From JADCGM01 sp943370355 (GTDB taxonomy: Bacteria > Pseudomonadota > Alphaproteobacteria > Sphingomonadales > Sphingomonadaceae): a stretch of DNA of 64,000 nucleotides. Location of the stretch: positions 62,001 through 126,000 of the forward strand of contig CALRQP020000002.1 of the NCBI GenBank assembly GCA_943370355.1, written 5' to 3'. The position numbers and the translations under genes are program-made. Positions 51,538 through 60,518 of the stretch are shown here, one piece after another. Each line of letters opens with the position of its first letter. The first letter of the stretch is position 1. The notes under the pieces were generated by a model. The model worked only from the letters and a program-made list of their open reading frames with translations. It did no database searches and had not been told where the DNA came from.

Positions 51538-54500
51538 GTGGACCTGAAGAGGTTGTGCGCATGGTTTTTGGTGGCAGCGGCCGCCGTCGGCCCGGTGCGA
51601 GCCGAAGACAGGTTGCCGTTCGATGCTGTCGCCACACCTGGCATAACCCTTCCTGTCGCGCATGCCGCCGGTCCTGACGCCGATGCCAGGAGAGCGCAGG
51701 TCGCGCTGACCTCGGCAGCAGCTCCGCCACCCGTTTTCAGCTATACTGCGCGGACAAACCTTCCCGCCGCAAACCAGCCAAAGCTGGTTTTGCAGGTCGG
51801 TCATGCGCGGGGTGTCGACAGCGCGGTTTGGCTGAACTCGGGCAAGTTTCTGATCACCGCCGACGGCCCGGACAACAGTATAATCCTGTGGGACGTGAAG
51901 AGCGGTCTCGCCACCGACTTCCTGCGGCTGCCCCAACTCGATCCGCGCGGCGACCATATCCCGATCCAGATCGAAGCGATGCGCGCCGATGGTGATCGCC
52001 GTGTCGCAATCGTCGCGCTGGTGTCGGGCTACAGCGACAGCGGCGGCAACCCGGCGGGCTTGCGGCGGGTGAGCTTCGATCTCGATCTCGAAACCCGCGT
52101 CGTGACGCGTGCCGGCGATCCTGCGCTTCCGCGCCGCGGACTCGATCCCGACAACCTCGTTCCGCCCCCGCTGCCCGCAGGCGTCGCCGGTGAGACGCTG
52201 CGGCGCGAAGGCCGGGGACTTGTCGTGCGCTTTCCCGAAGGGCGCGAGCAAAGGCTGGGACAGGCGGAGCGGCAGTTCTACACGGACGCCGCATTCTCGC
52301 CTGACGGCACGCGGCTGGCGCGGCTCGTTCATCTTTACGGCGGCCTCACGACAATGGTCGAGGTAAGCGACCTTGTCGCCGGCCAGCCGCTGCCGACGCT
52401 CATCCGCAAGGGCTATTGGGACACCGTCAAATGGTTGAGCAATGCCCAGTATCTGGTCACTGCCCCGGTGGAGCCGAAGACCGGCTTGCCGCCTCTCCCG
52501 TCCCTGCTGGTGGATGCTGATTCCGCCGGCGGCCCGAAGGGCCTGGTGAGAGCGGAGATTCCGGGGCGATGCCTCACGACGCCTTATACCGACGCCTTCC
52601 TGCTGTTCGCAGCGACCGCTGGAAACTGCGGCGGCCCGATCACCGCGCACGAGGGCGTCCTGATGTACATGCCGGACGCACCAGAGGTCGGCTGGCAGTT
52701 TATCGCCAATACGGCGAGCGCCGGTGCGCTGGTCACCGCAATGGCGGTCAGCCCCGGCAATGATCGGCTCGCAGTGGCCGTCGCGCCGCTGAAGCCCGAC
52801 GCGCAAGGCGCCTATGTGCCGCGCACGCTGATTTTCGACATTTCGAAATTATGGATAGCTGGCACGCACCGGATCGACACGATGATGGAACTTCGACCGC
52901 AGCCCAGGCTGGCGGCGGAGCTGCGCGGGCGCGACGAACCCGATACCGAAATCGAGCGGCTCGCCTGGTCCGCCGATGGCAGCAAGCTGCTGCAGCATTT
53001 GCCCTATTCTCTGCTGGTAACCGACGTCGCGACGGGCAAAGCGAGTTTTGCCGAGACCGGATTGAGGGATCCCGATGTCCTGCTGAGCGATGGCAAGACC
53101 GCACTGGTCGGCGGGATTCAGTTCCCGGTGGTCCGGCGCTTTTCGCTTGGCGACGGGGGCGTAGCGCCGCTTGATCCCGCCCTGACCATCCTCGGCGCGA
53201 TCAGCGGCGGGTTTCTGCCCGTAAAACAGTTGTTCTGGATCGCCAGCCGCGATGGTGCCGTGCGCTTCTGGGATATGCGCAGCGGCGAGCGGCAGATGAC
53301 GTTATTCGCGTTTCCAAACAATCAGTTCTTCGTCACGGCAGCCGACGGCCGCTACGACACCAACATGGGCCCGGATACCGAAGCGGTGCGCTGGCTGATG
53401 CCGGATGCCCCGTGGGTTTCGCTGCCCGCAAGTGCCTTCATGTCGAACAATTATGAGCCGGGACTGGTTGCCAAGCTTTACGCCTGCAATGCGGGCGGCT
53501 GCGACACGGCCCTTCCGCCATTGCCTCCGGTTGGCAGCCTGACACGGCTGTTTCCCTCGATTGCGATCGCCGGCGTCGCGCCCGGGCCATCCGATGGACT
53601 GGCCCGGGTGACGCTCGACGTCCGGGAAGGCGCATCTGCGGTCGCGGAAGGGCCTTCGCAATCGTCCGGCATCTATGATCTTCGGCTCATGGTGAATGAC
53701 CGGCTTGTATCGCAGCTGCCTGACCCGGGTGCCGCTATTCTGACGCGCGAGCGGGACGACTGGCGACGTATCTCCGTCCAGCAGCCCGCGCGGGACGTGA
53801 TCGATGCAGGGGCGATCGAGCCAGCACCGATCCGGCGTGACGTGATCGTCGCAGTGCCGACCACCGGAGCGGGCAGTGTCAGCCTGAGCGCCTACGCTTT
53901 CAATCAGGACCGCGTGAAGGGGGAGACAGCACGGCTCGAATGGACACTCCCCACCGGCTGGCGACCGCGTGAGAAGCGACTGGTTGTACTTGCGATCGGG
54001 GTCGATGCGACACGGGTGAAGGACTGGACACTGAGCTACGCGGCGGCGGATGCGCGGGCGATGGTGGACGCGTTCGGGAGCGCCCCCATCGGCGACGGCT
54101 ATGCCGCTCCGCCCAAGTCGTCGAGATGGGAGGATAGCGGCCGGGGACTCATCCGACCAAAGCTGCTCGCGACGTCGATCACCAGCACCGCTGATCGCGA
54201 CCAGGCGACGAAGGCAGCGATCCGGGCCGCCTTGCTGTCGCTCAGCGGTGCGGCGAGCGACGCCGATCGCGCGACGCTCGCGGCTGTCGGTGTCGACGCG
54301 ACGCGGCTGCCGGCACTGACGCCCGACGACGCACTCGTGATCAGCTGGTCGGGCCATGGCGACACGATCGAAAAGCAGTTCTTTCTGGTGCCATCGGACG
54401 GCGGCCGTCTTCCCGATGGCCACCCCGACCCCGCGAGCCTCATCAGCAGCGCCGAACTGACCGCATGGCTGCGCGGTGTTCAGGCTGGCGATGTGTCGAT

Positions 54501-55011
54501 CGTGATCGATGCCTGCCATAGTGCAGCGAGCGTCGACGCCGACGGTTACAAGCCGGGGCCAATGGGCGATCCGGGTCTTGGGCAGCTGGCCTGGGACAAG
54601 GGATTTCGCATCCTTGCGGCGACGCAGGCCGACAATGTCGCGATGGAGGACGGTGATCTCGGTCACGGTCTGCTGACCTATGCGCTGGTTTCGGAGGGGC
54701 TGACCCCGCTCCCGCCCCAGCAGCGCGCAGACCTCGTCGCGCAGCAGGGATTTGCGCCGGCGGTGCGGGCCGACCTGAATGCCGACGGTCAGGCGACGCT
54801 CGATGAGTGGTTACGCTTTGCCGTCCAGCGGCTTCCGGGCTTGAGCAAGGATATCGCCGCCGGCCTCATCTCGCTCAAGAGCGAGGCGTCGCTGGCATCG
54901 GCGCGACAGATCATCAACCTCGACACACCTGTCGCCGCCGCGCCGCGCAAGGTGCAGAGGCCGTCGCTGTTCGATTTTACCGGGCGGTCCAGCGAGGTTG
55001 TCATCCGGTGA
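51538..55011 (+). CDS. Exported WD40-like/beta-propeller protein with C-terminal caspase (peptidase C14) domain
   Basis: 1157 aa. The GTG start has GGAGG 6 nt upstream and opens a signal peptide (LKRLCAWFLVAAAAVGPVRA). Residues about 75-610 contain propeller-type repeats (SGKFLITADGPDNSIILWDV near 100, LFWIASRDGAVRFWDMRSGE near 570). A beta-rich linker (620-800) leads to the caspase-like domain RLVVLAIGVDATRV at about 815. The catalytic dyad is intact: His940 in SWSGHGD and Cys993 in IDACHS. Propeller-caspase fusions occur in bacteria, with the propeller expected to sense or gate activity. It is the first gene of a three-gene operon, overlapping the second by GTGA. Confidence 0.86.
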   Translation: MDLKRLCAWFLVAAAAVGPVRAEDRLPFDAVATPGITLPVAHAAGPDADARRAQVALTSAAAPPPVFSYTARTNLPAANQPKLVLQVGHARGVDSAVWLNSGKFLITADGPDNSIILWDVKSGLATDFLRLPQLDPRGDHIPIQIEAMRADGDRRVAIVALVSGYSDSGGNPAGLRRVSFDLDLETRVVTRAGDPALPRRGLDPDNLVPPPLPAGVAGETLRREGRGLVVRFPEGREQRLGQAERQFYTDAAFSPDGTRLARLVHLYGGLTTMVEVSDLVAGQPLPTLIRKGYWDTVKWLSNAQYLVTAPVEPKTGLPPLPSLLVDADSAGGPKGLVRAEIPGRCLTTPYTDAFLLFAATAGNCGGPITAHEGVLMYMPDAPEVGWQFIANTASAGALVTAMAVSPGNDRLAVAVAPLKPDAQGAYVPRTLIFDISKLWIAGTHRIDTMMELRPQPRLAAELRGRDEPDTEIERLAWSADGSKLLQHLPYSLLVTDVATGKASFAETGLRDPDVLLSDGKTALVGGIQFPVVRRFSLGDGGVAPLDPALTILGAISGGFLPVKQLFWIASRDGAVRFWDMRSGERQMTLFAFPNNQFFVTAADGRYDTNMGPDTEAVRWLMPDAPWVSLPASAFMSNNYEPGLVAKLYACNAGGCDTALPPLPPVGSLTRLFPSIAIAGVAPGPSDGLARVTLDVREGASAVAEGPSQSSGIYDLRLMVNDRLVSQLPDPGAAILTRERDDWRRISVQQPARDVIDAGAIEPAPIRRDVIVAVPTTGAGSVSLSAYAFNQDRVKGETARLEWTLPTGWRPREKRLVVLAIGVDATRVKDWTLSYAAADARAMVDAFGSAPIGDGYAAPPKSSRWEDSGRGLIRPKLLATSITSTADRDQATKAAIRAALLSLSGAASDADRATLAAVGVDATRLPALTPDDALVISWSGHGDTIEKQFFLVPSDGGRLPDGHPDPASLISSAELTAWLRGVQAGDVSIVIDACHSAASVDADGYKPGPMGDPGLGQLAWDKGFRILAATQADNVAMEDGDLGHGLLTYALVSEGLTPLPPQQRADLVAQQGFAPAVRADLNADGQATLDEWLRFAVQRLPGLSKDIAAGLISLKSEASLASARQIINLDTPVAAAPRKVQRPSLFDFTGRSSEVVIR

Positions 55012-56921
55012 TCCGCACCGCGCTCCTCGCGCTTGCGCTGGCCGCAGCACCGGCCTCGGCTGCCGTTCGCACGCTTCTGATTGGCATCGACACTTACAAT
55101 TACTCGGCGGGCAAACCGGGCAGCAGCGATTCCGAATTCAAGGATCTGGCGGGCGCGGTCAACGATGTCCTGCTCGTCCGCGACACGCTGGCCGGCCCGC
55201 GCTTCGGCCTGTCCGTCGCCCCGGCGCAGCGCGGCGCGCCCTGCCCCGTCCTCACTGGACCATCGATCATTCTCCTCGACGGCTGCGCCACGCGCGCTGC
55301 GATTCTCGCTGCCCTTTCGGCGCAGATTGCCGAAGCTGCGCCCGGTGATACGCTCCTCGTCTATTACTCCGGCCACGGCAGTCAGGCGCTCGACCGGACC
55401 CGGACGCAAAAGGGCGGCATGACGGATACGACACTCCCCGCCGACGCGCGCGGCGGGAAAGTCTGGGATATCCTCGACATCGACCTCAAACGCCTCATAG
55501 ACGCCGCGCTGGCGCGGGGCGTGAATGTCACGACGCTATTCGACAGCTGCAACAGCGGTACCGCTACCCGCGACCTCGCCGGCGGCGCGGCGCGCAGCGT
55601 GCCCAAAATCGCCACCGGTGCGCGTCCCGCCACTGACCTGGTCCTGCCGCCGCCCGTTCCGGGCGCGCCGCGCGGTGTCCGTGTCCACCTATCGGCTGCA
55701 GCCGACGGAGAGGTTGCAAGGGAAACGACGCTCGATGGCGCGCGCCACGGCGCCTTCACCCGCGCGCTCATCACCGCGCTAACAGGACTCGACCGTCCCA
55801 GCCACCGCGAACTTGCCGCCGAGATCCGCCGCCTGATGAGCCTTGCGGGCGACACCCAGACGCCGGGGATCGAGGGTGATCAGGACGCATTGTTCCTCGG
55901 ATCCGGCAGCGCGCCGCGGCCTCGCGCCTTCCCTGCAACGCTCACCGCCCCGTCCGAGGCAAGCATGGGCGGCGGCGCAATCCTAGGCGTCACGCCCGGA
56001 TCGACCTTCGGTCTCTACGCCTCGATGGCCGCCTCCATCGACGGCGGCCTTCCGCTCGCGCGCGGCACTGTGACCGATGTCGGCGCAGGCACAGCCGTGC
56101 TCGCGCTTGACGCGCCCCTCGCCGGACCACCGCCCGCGGCGCTGACCGCGCGCGAACTGGTCCGCGCGCCGTCGCTCCCACGTCTTCGGCTCCGCATTGA
56201 TGGCGGCGATCCGGCCGAGCGCGCCGCACTCGCAGAAGCCGCCGGCAATGTTGAGGCAATCGCGCTCGCCGATCCGCCCGCCTGGGTGCTCACCCGGGAG
56301 CCCGGCGGATGGCAGCTACGGTCGAGCAATGGCCGCCCCGTCGGCACCCCGCAGGATGTGAAGGGCGCGACCGCCAATCTCCGCAAGCTCGCGCAGTCTT
56401 CCGCCGTGGCCGCGCTCGCCACACCCGGGGCCGCCCAATCTGCGACTCTGACCTTCACGTTCGGATGCACGGACGACAGCGGCGCACCAAAGCGTCTCCC
56501 GCTCGTCGCCGGACTTGCCACTGCGCAGTCGGGCGACGAGGTCGCGATCCGCTTCGCCAATGCGAGCGACCGGCCCCGATGGCCCTACCTCATCGCCTTG
56601 GGCGAGGACCTATCGGTCGAACCGCTGCGCGAGGAGCAGCGGCCGATGGAGCCGGGCGAGCTGCTCGTCCATCGGATCCGTGTCGGAGGCCCGGCGCGCG
56701 ACGCAATCCTGTTCCTGCTGACCGACGAGCGTATCGATGTTTCGCTGCTCGGACAGGATGCCGCGCGTTCGGTCGAGAACCGCAGCCCGCTTGAAAAACT
56801 GCTCGCTGCCTCGGCGCGCGGCGCGCGCGGTCTCGAGGTCGAGCGCGCCGGCGGCTGGATCGGCCGCCTCGAACCGCTCGTCACTGCTGCGAAAGGCCCC
56901 CCCTCATGTCCAGCCTCCTGA
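55008..56921 (+). CDS. Exported caspase-family peptidase (C14), second copy
   Basis: 637 aa. The GTG at 55008 overlaps the upstream stop and opens a signal peptide (IRTALLALALAAAPASAA). The caspase domain begins at once (VRTLLIGIDTYNYSAGK) with His123 in YYSGHGSQ and Cys181 in LFDSCNSGT, both intact. It is followed by LDGARHGAFTRALITALTG, as in other bacterial caspases. The C-terminal 330 residues are a different, beta-rich region; DEVAIRFANASDRPRWPYLI resembles DUF4384-type partner domains. Domain order is the reverse of the first protein. It overlaps the trypsin-like gene by 16 nt. Confidence 0.86.
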   Translation: MIRTALLALALAAAPASAAVRTLLIGIDTYNYSAGKPGSSDSEFKDLAGAVNDVLLVRDTLAGPRFGLSVAPAQRGAPCPVLTGPSIILLDGCATRAAILAALSAQIAEAAPGDTLLVYYSGHGSQALDRTRTQKGGMTDTTLPADARGGKVWDILDIDLKRLIDAALARGVNVTTLFDSCNSGTATRDLAGGAARSVPKIATGARPATDLVLPPPVPGAPRGVRVHLSAAADGEVARETTLDGARHGAFTRALITALTGLDRPSHRELAAEIRRLMSLAGDTQTPGIEGDQDALFLGSGSAPRPRAFPATLTAPSEASMGGGAILGVTPGSTFGLYASMAASIDGGLPLARGTVTDVGAGTAVLALDAPLAGPPPAALTARELVRAPSLPRLRLRIDGGDPAERAALAEAAGNVEAIALADPPAWVLTREPGGWQLRSSNGRPVGTPQDVKGATANLRKLAQSSAVAALATPGAAQSATLTFTFGCTDDSGAPKRLPLVAGLATAQSGDEVAIRFANASDRPRWPYLIALGEDLSVEPLREEQRPMEPGELLVHRIRVGGPARDAILFLLTDERIDVSLLGQDAARSVENRSPLEKLLAASARGARGLEVERAGGWIGRLEPLVTAAKGPPSCPAS

Positions 56922-57823
56922 AGCCATTGCTGGCGCTCGCGCTCGTTGCGGCCGCCGAACCCGAACCCGCCGCGCCGGTATGCCCCCCAGCGCCAGTGCC
57001 GGCTCCGGCCGACGCGACCGACGACGGCGCGCGCATCGTCGACGGCGAACCTGCGCAATGGGGTGACGCGCCGTGGCAGGTCTCGGTGGGTTATGCCGGC
57101 CCGCTCATCCCGAAACGCCTGGCCCCCGGCGAGCGGGCGCTCCCCGACGGCATCCGCCGGCATTATTGCGGCGGCGCACTGATCGCACCGGGTTGGGTGT
57201 TGACTGCCGGCCACTGCGTCGTCGCCGACGGTAAGGCGGTCACCCCGCCCGCCGGCTTTGTCGTTCGTTACGGCGCGCTTGAGACAACAGGCACCATGAC
57301 GACGCTGACCGTGCGCCGGGTTATCCTCCACCCCGACTATCGCGCCAACCCGTCGCAGAACGACATTGCGCTGCTCCAGCTTGCCGCTCCCGCAAAACTC
57401 GCGCCCGGTCGGGTCGCGACGATCCCCTTGCTGGGCTCCCCCGGCAGTCCGGCCATGCCGGCCGTCGCGCCGGTGCGGATCAGCGGCTGGGGTCGCCTCG
57501 CCGAGGGCAAGGACGCGCCCCCGCCGCCCGCCGAACTACAAGTCGCATCGATCTCGACGGTCGCGCCCGCCGCGTGCCGCGCCAGCTACAGCGATCTCCT
57601 CGATGTGGAGATGTGTGCGGGCGGCACCGGCAAGGACGCCTGCCAGGGTGACAGCGGTGGTCCGATGGCATGGCAGGACGCCAACGACCGCTGGTGGCTC
57701 GCAGGCGTTGTCAGCCGGGGGAAGGGGTGCGGACGCGTCGGGACCCCCGGCGTTTATGCCCGGGTATCGTCGTTCGCCCCATGGATCGCAGCGCAGATCA
57801 GCGGCGCCCGTCAGCGCCGCTGA
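56906..57823 (+). CDS. Exported trypsin-like serine protease (S1 family)
   Basis: 305 aa. The signal peptide (MSSLLKPLLALALVAAAEPE) and a Pro-rich stretch precede ARIVDGEPAQWGDAPWQVSV, where cleavage before IVDG would create the active N-terminus. The triad is complete: His103 (TAGHC), Asp153 (NDIALL), Ser250 (GDSGGP). Asp244, six residues before the Ser, gives an Arg/Lys-binding S1 pocket like trypsin. The activation cleavage falls after Arg (GAR-IVDG), a site that an Arg-specific caspase or trypsin itself could cut. It is third in the caspase operon. A GTCAGC-GCC-GCTGAC hairpin covers its stop. Confidence 0.9.
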   Translation: MSSLLKPLLALALVAAAEPEPAAPVCPPAPVPAPADATDDGARIVDGEPAQWGDAPWQVSVGYAGPLIPKRLAPGERALPDGIRRHYCGGALIAPGWVLTAGHCVVADGKAVTPPAGFVVRYGALETTGTMTTLTVRRVILHPDYRANPSQNDIALLQLAAPAKLAPGRVATIPLLGSPGSPAMPAVAPVRISGWGRLAEGKDAPPPPAELQVASISTVAPAACRASYSDLLDVEMCAGGTGKDACQGDSGGPMAWQDANDRWWLAGVVSRGKGCGRVGTPGVYARVSSFAPWIAAQISGARQRR

Positions 57824-57829
57824 CTTCGA

Positions 57830-58114
57830 TCAGGTGTTGCCGTCCCGGCGGTCGTCGCTAGTGGCAGCGTCGGTATTGCCGTCGCGCCGGTCATCGCTCG
57901 TCGCCGCGCCCGTGGTGTTGCCGTCGCGCCGGTCGGCCGATCCGGGCTCGGCCGGTGCCGCTGCGGCATCGGCGGGAGCGGCAGGTGCAGCCATGGCATC
58001 GGCTGCCGGAGCCTCGGCCGCGGCTGGCGCTGGCGCGGCAGCCTCTTCCTTTTTCTGGCAGGCACCGAGCGCCAGAGTCGCGCTCGCGGCGAGAAGCAGA
58101 ACATGAACTTTCAT
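57830..58114 (-). CDS. Small lipoprotein with Asp-rich C-terminal repeats
   Basis: 94 aa. The lipobox ASATLALGACQKKEE predicts lipidation at Cys19. An Ala/Pro-rich linker follows. The C-terminus has three copies of DRRDGNT, two of them preceded by TSD. It is convergent with the trypsin gene with 6 nt between stops. The repeats look like tandem acidic/basic ligand or protease-recognition segments; each contains Arg-Arg, a site trypsin-like enzymes cut. A link to the neighbouring protease is only inference. Confidence 0.8.
   Translation of the reverse strand: MKVHVLLLAASATLALGACQKKEEAAAPAPAAAEAPAADAMAAPAAPADAAAAPAEPGSADRRDGNTTGAATSDDRRDGNTDAATSDDRRDGNT
57833..57937 (-). repeat. Three imperfect 24-bp tandem-type repeats in the lipoprotein gene
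   Basis: Copies at 57833-57856, 57872-57895 and 57914-57937, spaced 39 and 42 nt apart. Copies 2 and 3 share the sequence GTCGCGCCGG, and copy 1 differs there by a few bases. They encode the DRRDGNT units. The in-frame period and silent differences suggest a duplicated coding unit kept under selection. Confidence 0.7.
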
Positions 58115-58187
58115 TGTGGCACCCCCTCAACATGGCACCGCGATCCGGTGCCGACTACGTCGATCCTATCAGTGGTTTGGAACGCTG

Positions 58188-60062
58188 TCAGCCCGTCACC
58201 CGCCGCAGGATCACACCGAAACGTGGGTCGCGTCGCACCCGGTCGAGCAAGGGATCGCCCCGCATCTGGATCAGTCCCGGATCGCGCATCGCTAGCGCGC
58301 GGTTGAGTGCGGTGATCGCGCCATCGGCGTCGCCCCGTCCGGCGAGCACCTGCGCCACCTGATAGGCGAGCGTCGGGTCGGCGCGGAGTTTTGCAAGCAG
58401 CGCGTTTGCCGTCGCGCGGTCGCCCGCGCGGTCTGCAACCAATGCAAGCCCGGTCCAACGGGCCCAATCCACCTTCTCAACGGCATATTCGCGCTTTGCC
58501 GCCGCGACCTGGCCGCTTGCGAGCAGCGCGTCGCCGATGAAGGAATGGCCCAGCGAGAGGCCCGGTGATAGCCGCAGCGCCTCGTGGAAATGACGGAGCG
58601 CCGCGGGCGTGTCGCGTGCCATATAATAGGCCGTTGCCAGTGACCGCCATGCGCGCGGATTCACCGGATCGAGAGTCAGCGCCCGTTGCAGCGCTGCCTT
58701 GCCTTTGGCCGGATCGCCGGCGCGAACATTGAACAAGCCGTAGGCGACGAGCAGGTCGGCATCGCCGCTCCCGCCGGCGCGATACGCGCGTTCATAGGCG
58801 CCGGCCGCGCCCTTGACGTCCACCACGCCGCGCTCGAGCGTGTAGGCAAGCGCCGCTTGCGCGGCTGGCAGCTGCGGGGCAAGCCGCACTGCCAGCTGTG
58901 CCGATGCGACCGCCTGTTCGATCTCAGTGCGCGCCCGTGCAGCATCGTCGAACAGACCCGCGACTGCGGTCAGCGCCCGCGCCCGCGCCGCATGGGCAGG
59001 CGCATAGGCCGGGTCGGCCCGGATCGCCGCGTCAAGCTGTGTGATCGCGGCGCGATAACTTGCCTCGTCACCCGACAGATTGAGCAACTGGGTGGCACGC
59101 AACAGCGCATCATGCGCGGCGGGCGATTGCGTCGATGCTGCAGCCGCGCGCGCCGCGTCACCCGGAAGCAGCTTGATCCGCAGGGCATCCGCGACCGAAC
59201 CTGCAATGTCGGACTGTACTTTGAATACGTCCTTCACTTCACGGTCGTAGGTCTGCGACCAGCGCTCGAACCCGCTCTTCGCCTCGACAAGCTGAGTGCT
59301 GACCCGGACCACATCCCCCGACCGTCGGACGCTGCCTTCGAGAATATAGGCGACGCCCAGCCGTGCGCCGATCGTCGCAGCATCCTCGCCGGCATCGCGG
59401 AAGGCATTGGACGAAGTGCGCGCAGCGACCTGCAAACCCTCGACCGCCGCGAGCACGCCGCGCACTTCCTCTGCCATCCCGTCCGAAAAAAATACCTGAT
59501 CGCGGTCGCCCGACAGATTGTCGAAGGGAAGGACAGCAATACTGTTGCGCGGAGCGGGGCGCAGCGGGGACGACGTTGCCACCGCCTCGTGCCCGTCACC
59601 CTGCGCCGCCGACCGGTCGCTACTCGCCTCGGCGACATGCGCGTTGCCGGCAGCGGGTGCGTGGTCGCTGTTCGACGGCATAAACGCCCAGAGCAGGAGG
59701 GCAACTGCGGCGAGGACGCCGACGATGATTGGCAGCGGATCGAAACTGTCCCCAGAGGCATGGCCATGCCCGCCATGACCGCTGCGATGCGATGAATTCC
59801 CCTGTATCGCCGCCTCATGCGCGGCAGCTGGTTCGCTTTCCGGCAGGTGCGGGAACCAGCCCTCGCTCGTGAAGCGGAATCGCCAGGTCAGCGCCAGCAC
59901 GATCGGGAAGCCCCCGACAAGCATGAACAGCAGAGCACGTGCCACCCAGTGCGGCAGTTCGAGGATCAAAGTTATGACGTGCCCGACTTCGAGGACGAGC
60001 CAGCTGATCACCAAATAGGTCGCCGCCGCGCGGTGCACCCCCCGCCGGCGAGCTTCTTGCAT
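58188..60062 (-). CDS. Membrane TolB-like/TPR protein (cyclase-less relative of CHASE-type adenylate cyclases)
   Basis: 624 aa. Two or three membrane helices near the N-terminus (AATYLVISWLVLEVGHVITL, then LLFMLVGGFPIVLALTWRF) precede a His-rich linker (SSHRSGHGGHGHASGD), another helix, and the TolB-like domain NSIAVLPFDNLSGDRDQVFF, then SDGMAEEVRGVL and GVAYILEGSVRRSGD. The C-terminal half is TPR repeats (AYAPAHAARARALTAVAG, LDPVNPRAWRSLATAYYMA). Homologues are usually fused to a nucleotide cyclase, which is absent here. GGGGGG lies before the ATG 60062; 60077 is an alternative. It may be a periplasm-facing scaffold linked to the protease operon. Confidence 0.82.
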   Translation of the reverse strand: MQEARRRGVHRAAATYLVISWLVLEVGHVITLILELPHWVARALLFMLVGGFPIVLALTWRFRFTSEGWFPHLPESEPAAAHEAAIQGNSSHRSGHGGHGHASGDSFDPLPIIVGVLAAVALLLWAFMPSNSDHAPAAGNAHVAEASSDRSAAQGDGHEAVATSSPLRPAPRNSIAVLPFDNLSGDRDQVFFSDGMAEEVRGVLAAVEGLQVAARTSSNAFRDAGEDAATIGARLGVAYILEGSVRRSGDVVRVSTQLVEAKSGFERWSQTYDREVKDVFKVQSDIAGSVADALRIKLLPGDAARAAAASTQSPAAHDALLRATQLLNLSGDEASYRAAITQLDAAIRADPAYAPAHAARARALTAVAGLFDDAARARTEIEQAVASAQLAVRLAPQLPAAQAALAYTLERGVVDVKGAAGAYERAYRAGGSGDADLLVAYGLFNVRAGDPAKGKAALQRALTLDPVNPRAWRSLATAYYMARDTPAALRHFHEALRLSPGLSLGHSFIGDALLASGQVAAAKREYAVEKVDWARWTGLALVADRAGDRATANALLAKLRADPTLAYQVAQVLAGRGDADGAITALNRALAMRDPGLIQMRGDPLLDRVRRDPRFGVILRRVTG

Positions 60063-60518
60063 GATGCCCCCCGACATGGAACGACTACACGGACGCCGAC
60101 GCGGCTGGAGAAGAAAAGGCCATGGCGTGAATTCGCATGGAATGCGCCCAACGCCAAGCAATGATGTGCTCGCGGATGACATTGGTGCAGCACAATCCGA
60201 AGGCGCCGCGCTCCAGCGACGCTACCGCCGCCCCGTTCAGCGCTTGCGCGAGATAGGTGCCGGCGCGGCCGTAACGACCTTATCGCTGATATTCAGCGCG
60301 AACCTGACGCTTCATCACCAGCGCCACGCCAAATTCGCGCAGGGGTATGCTGCTCGCCCATAGCCTGTCTTTCCTTTGCTGCCGTGTCCCTCCATAGCCA
60401 AGACTAGAAGAGATGAGCTGATAGCGTTGCGCAAGGTCGATTGCCGGCAGCGCTGTGTGGACCTATCGGCACCGATATCGGGACCATGGGCGGGACGCAT
60501 GAATTGGGAGGAATGGGC
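60063..60518. other. 456-nt divergent region before the CoA-transferase
   Basis: No gene is supported. It holds the divergent promoters of the TPR gene and the CoA-transferase operon. GGGAGG at 60506-60511 is the ribosome-binding site of the latter. No T-tract terminator or recognisable operator was seen. Confidence 0.5.

Noticed and set aside
51268..52806. 512-codon minus-strand frame at the start of the propeller-caspase gene
   Set aside because: Antisense shadow; no motif, and the plus strand has a strong ribosome-binding site, signal peptide and propeller repeats.
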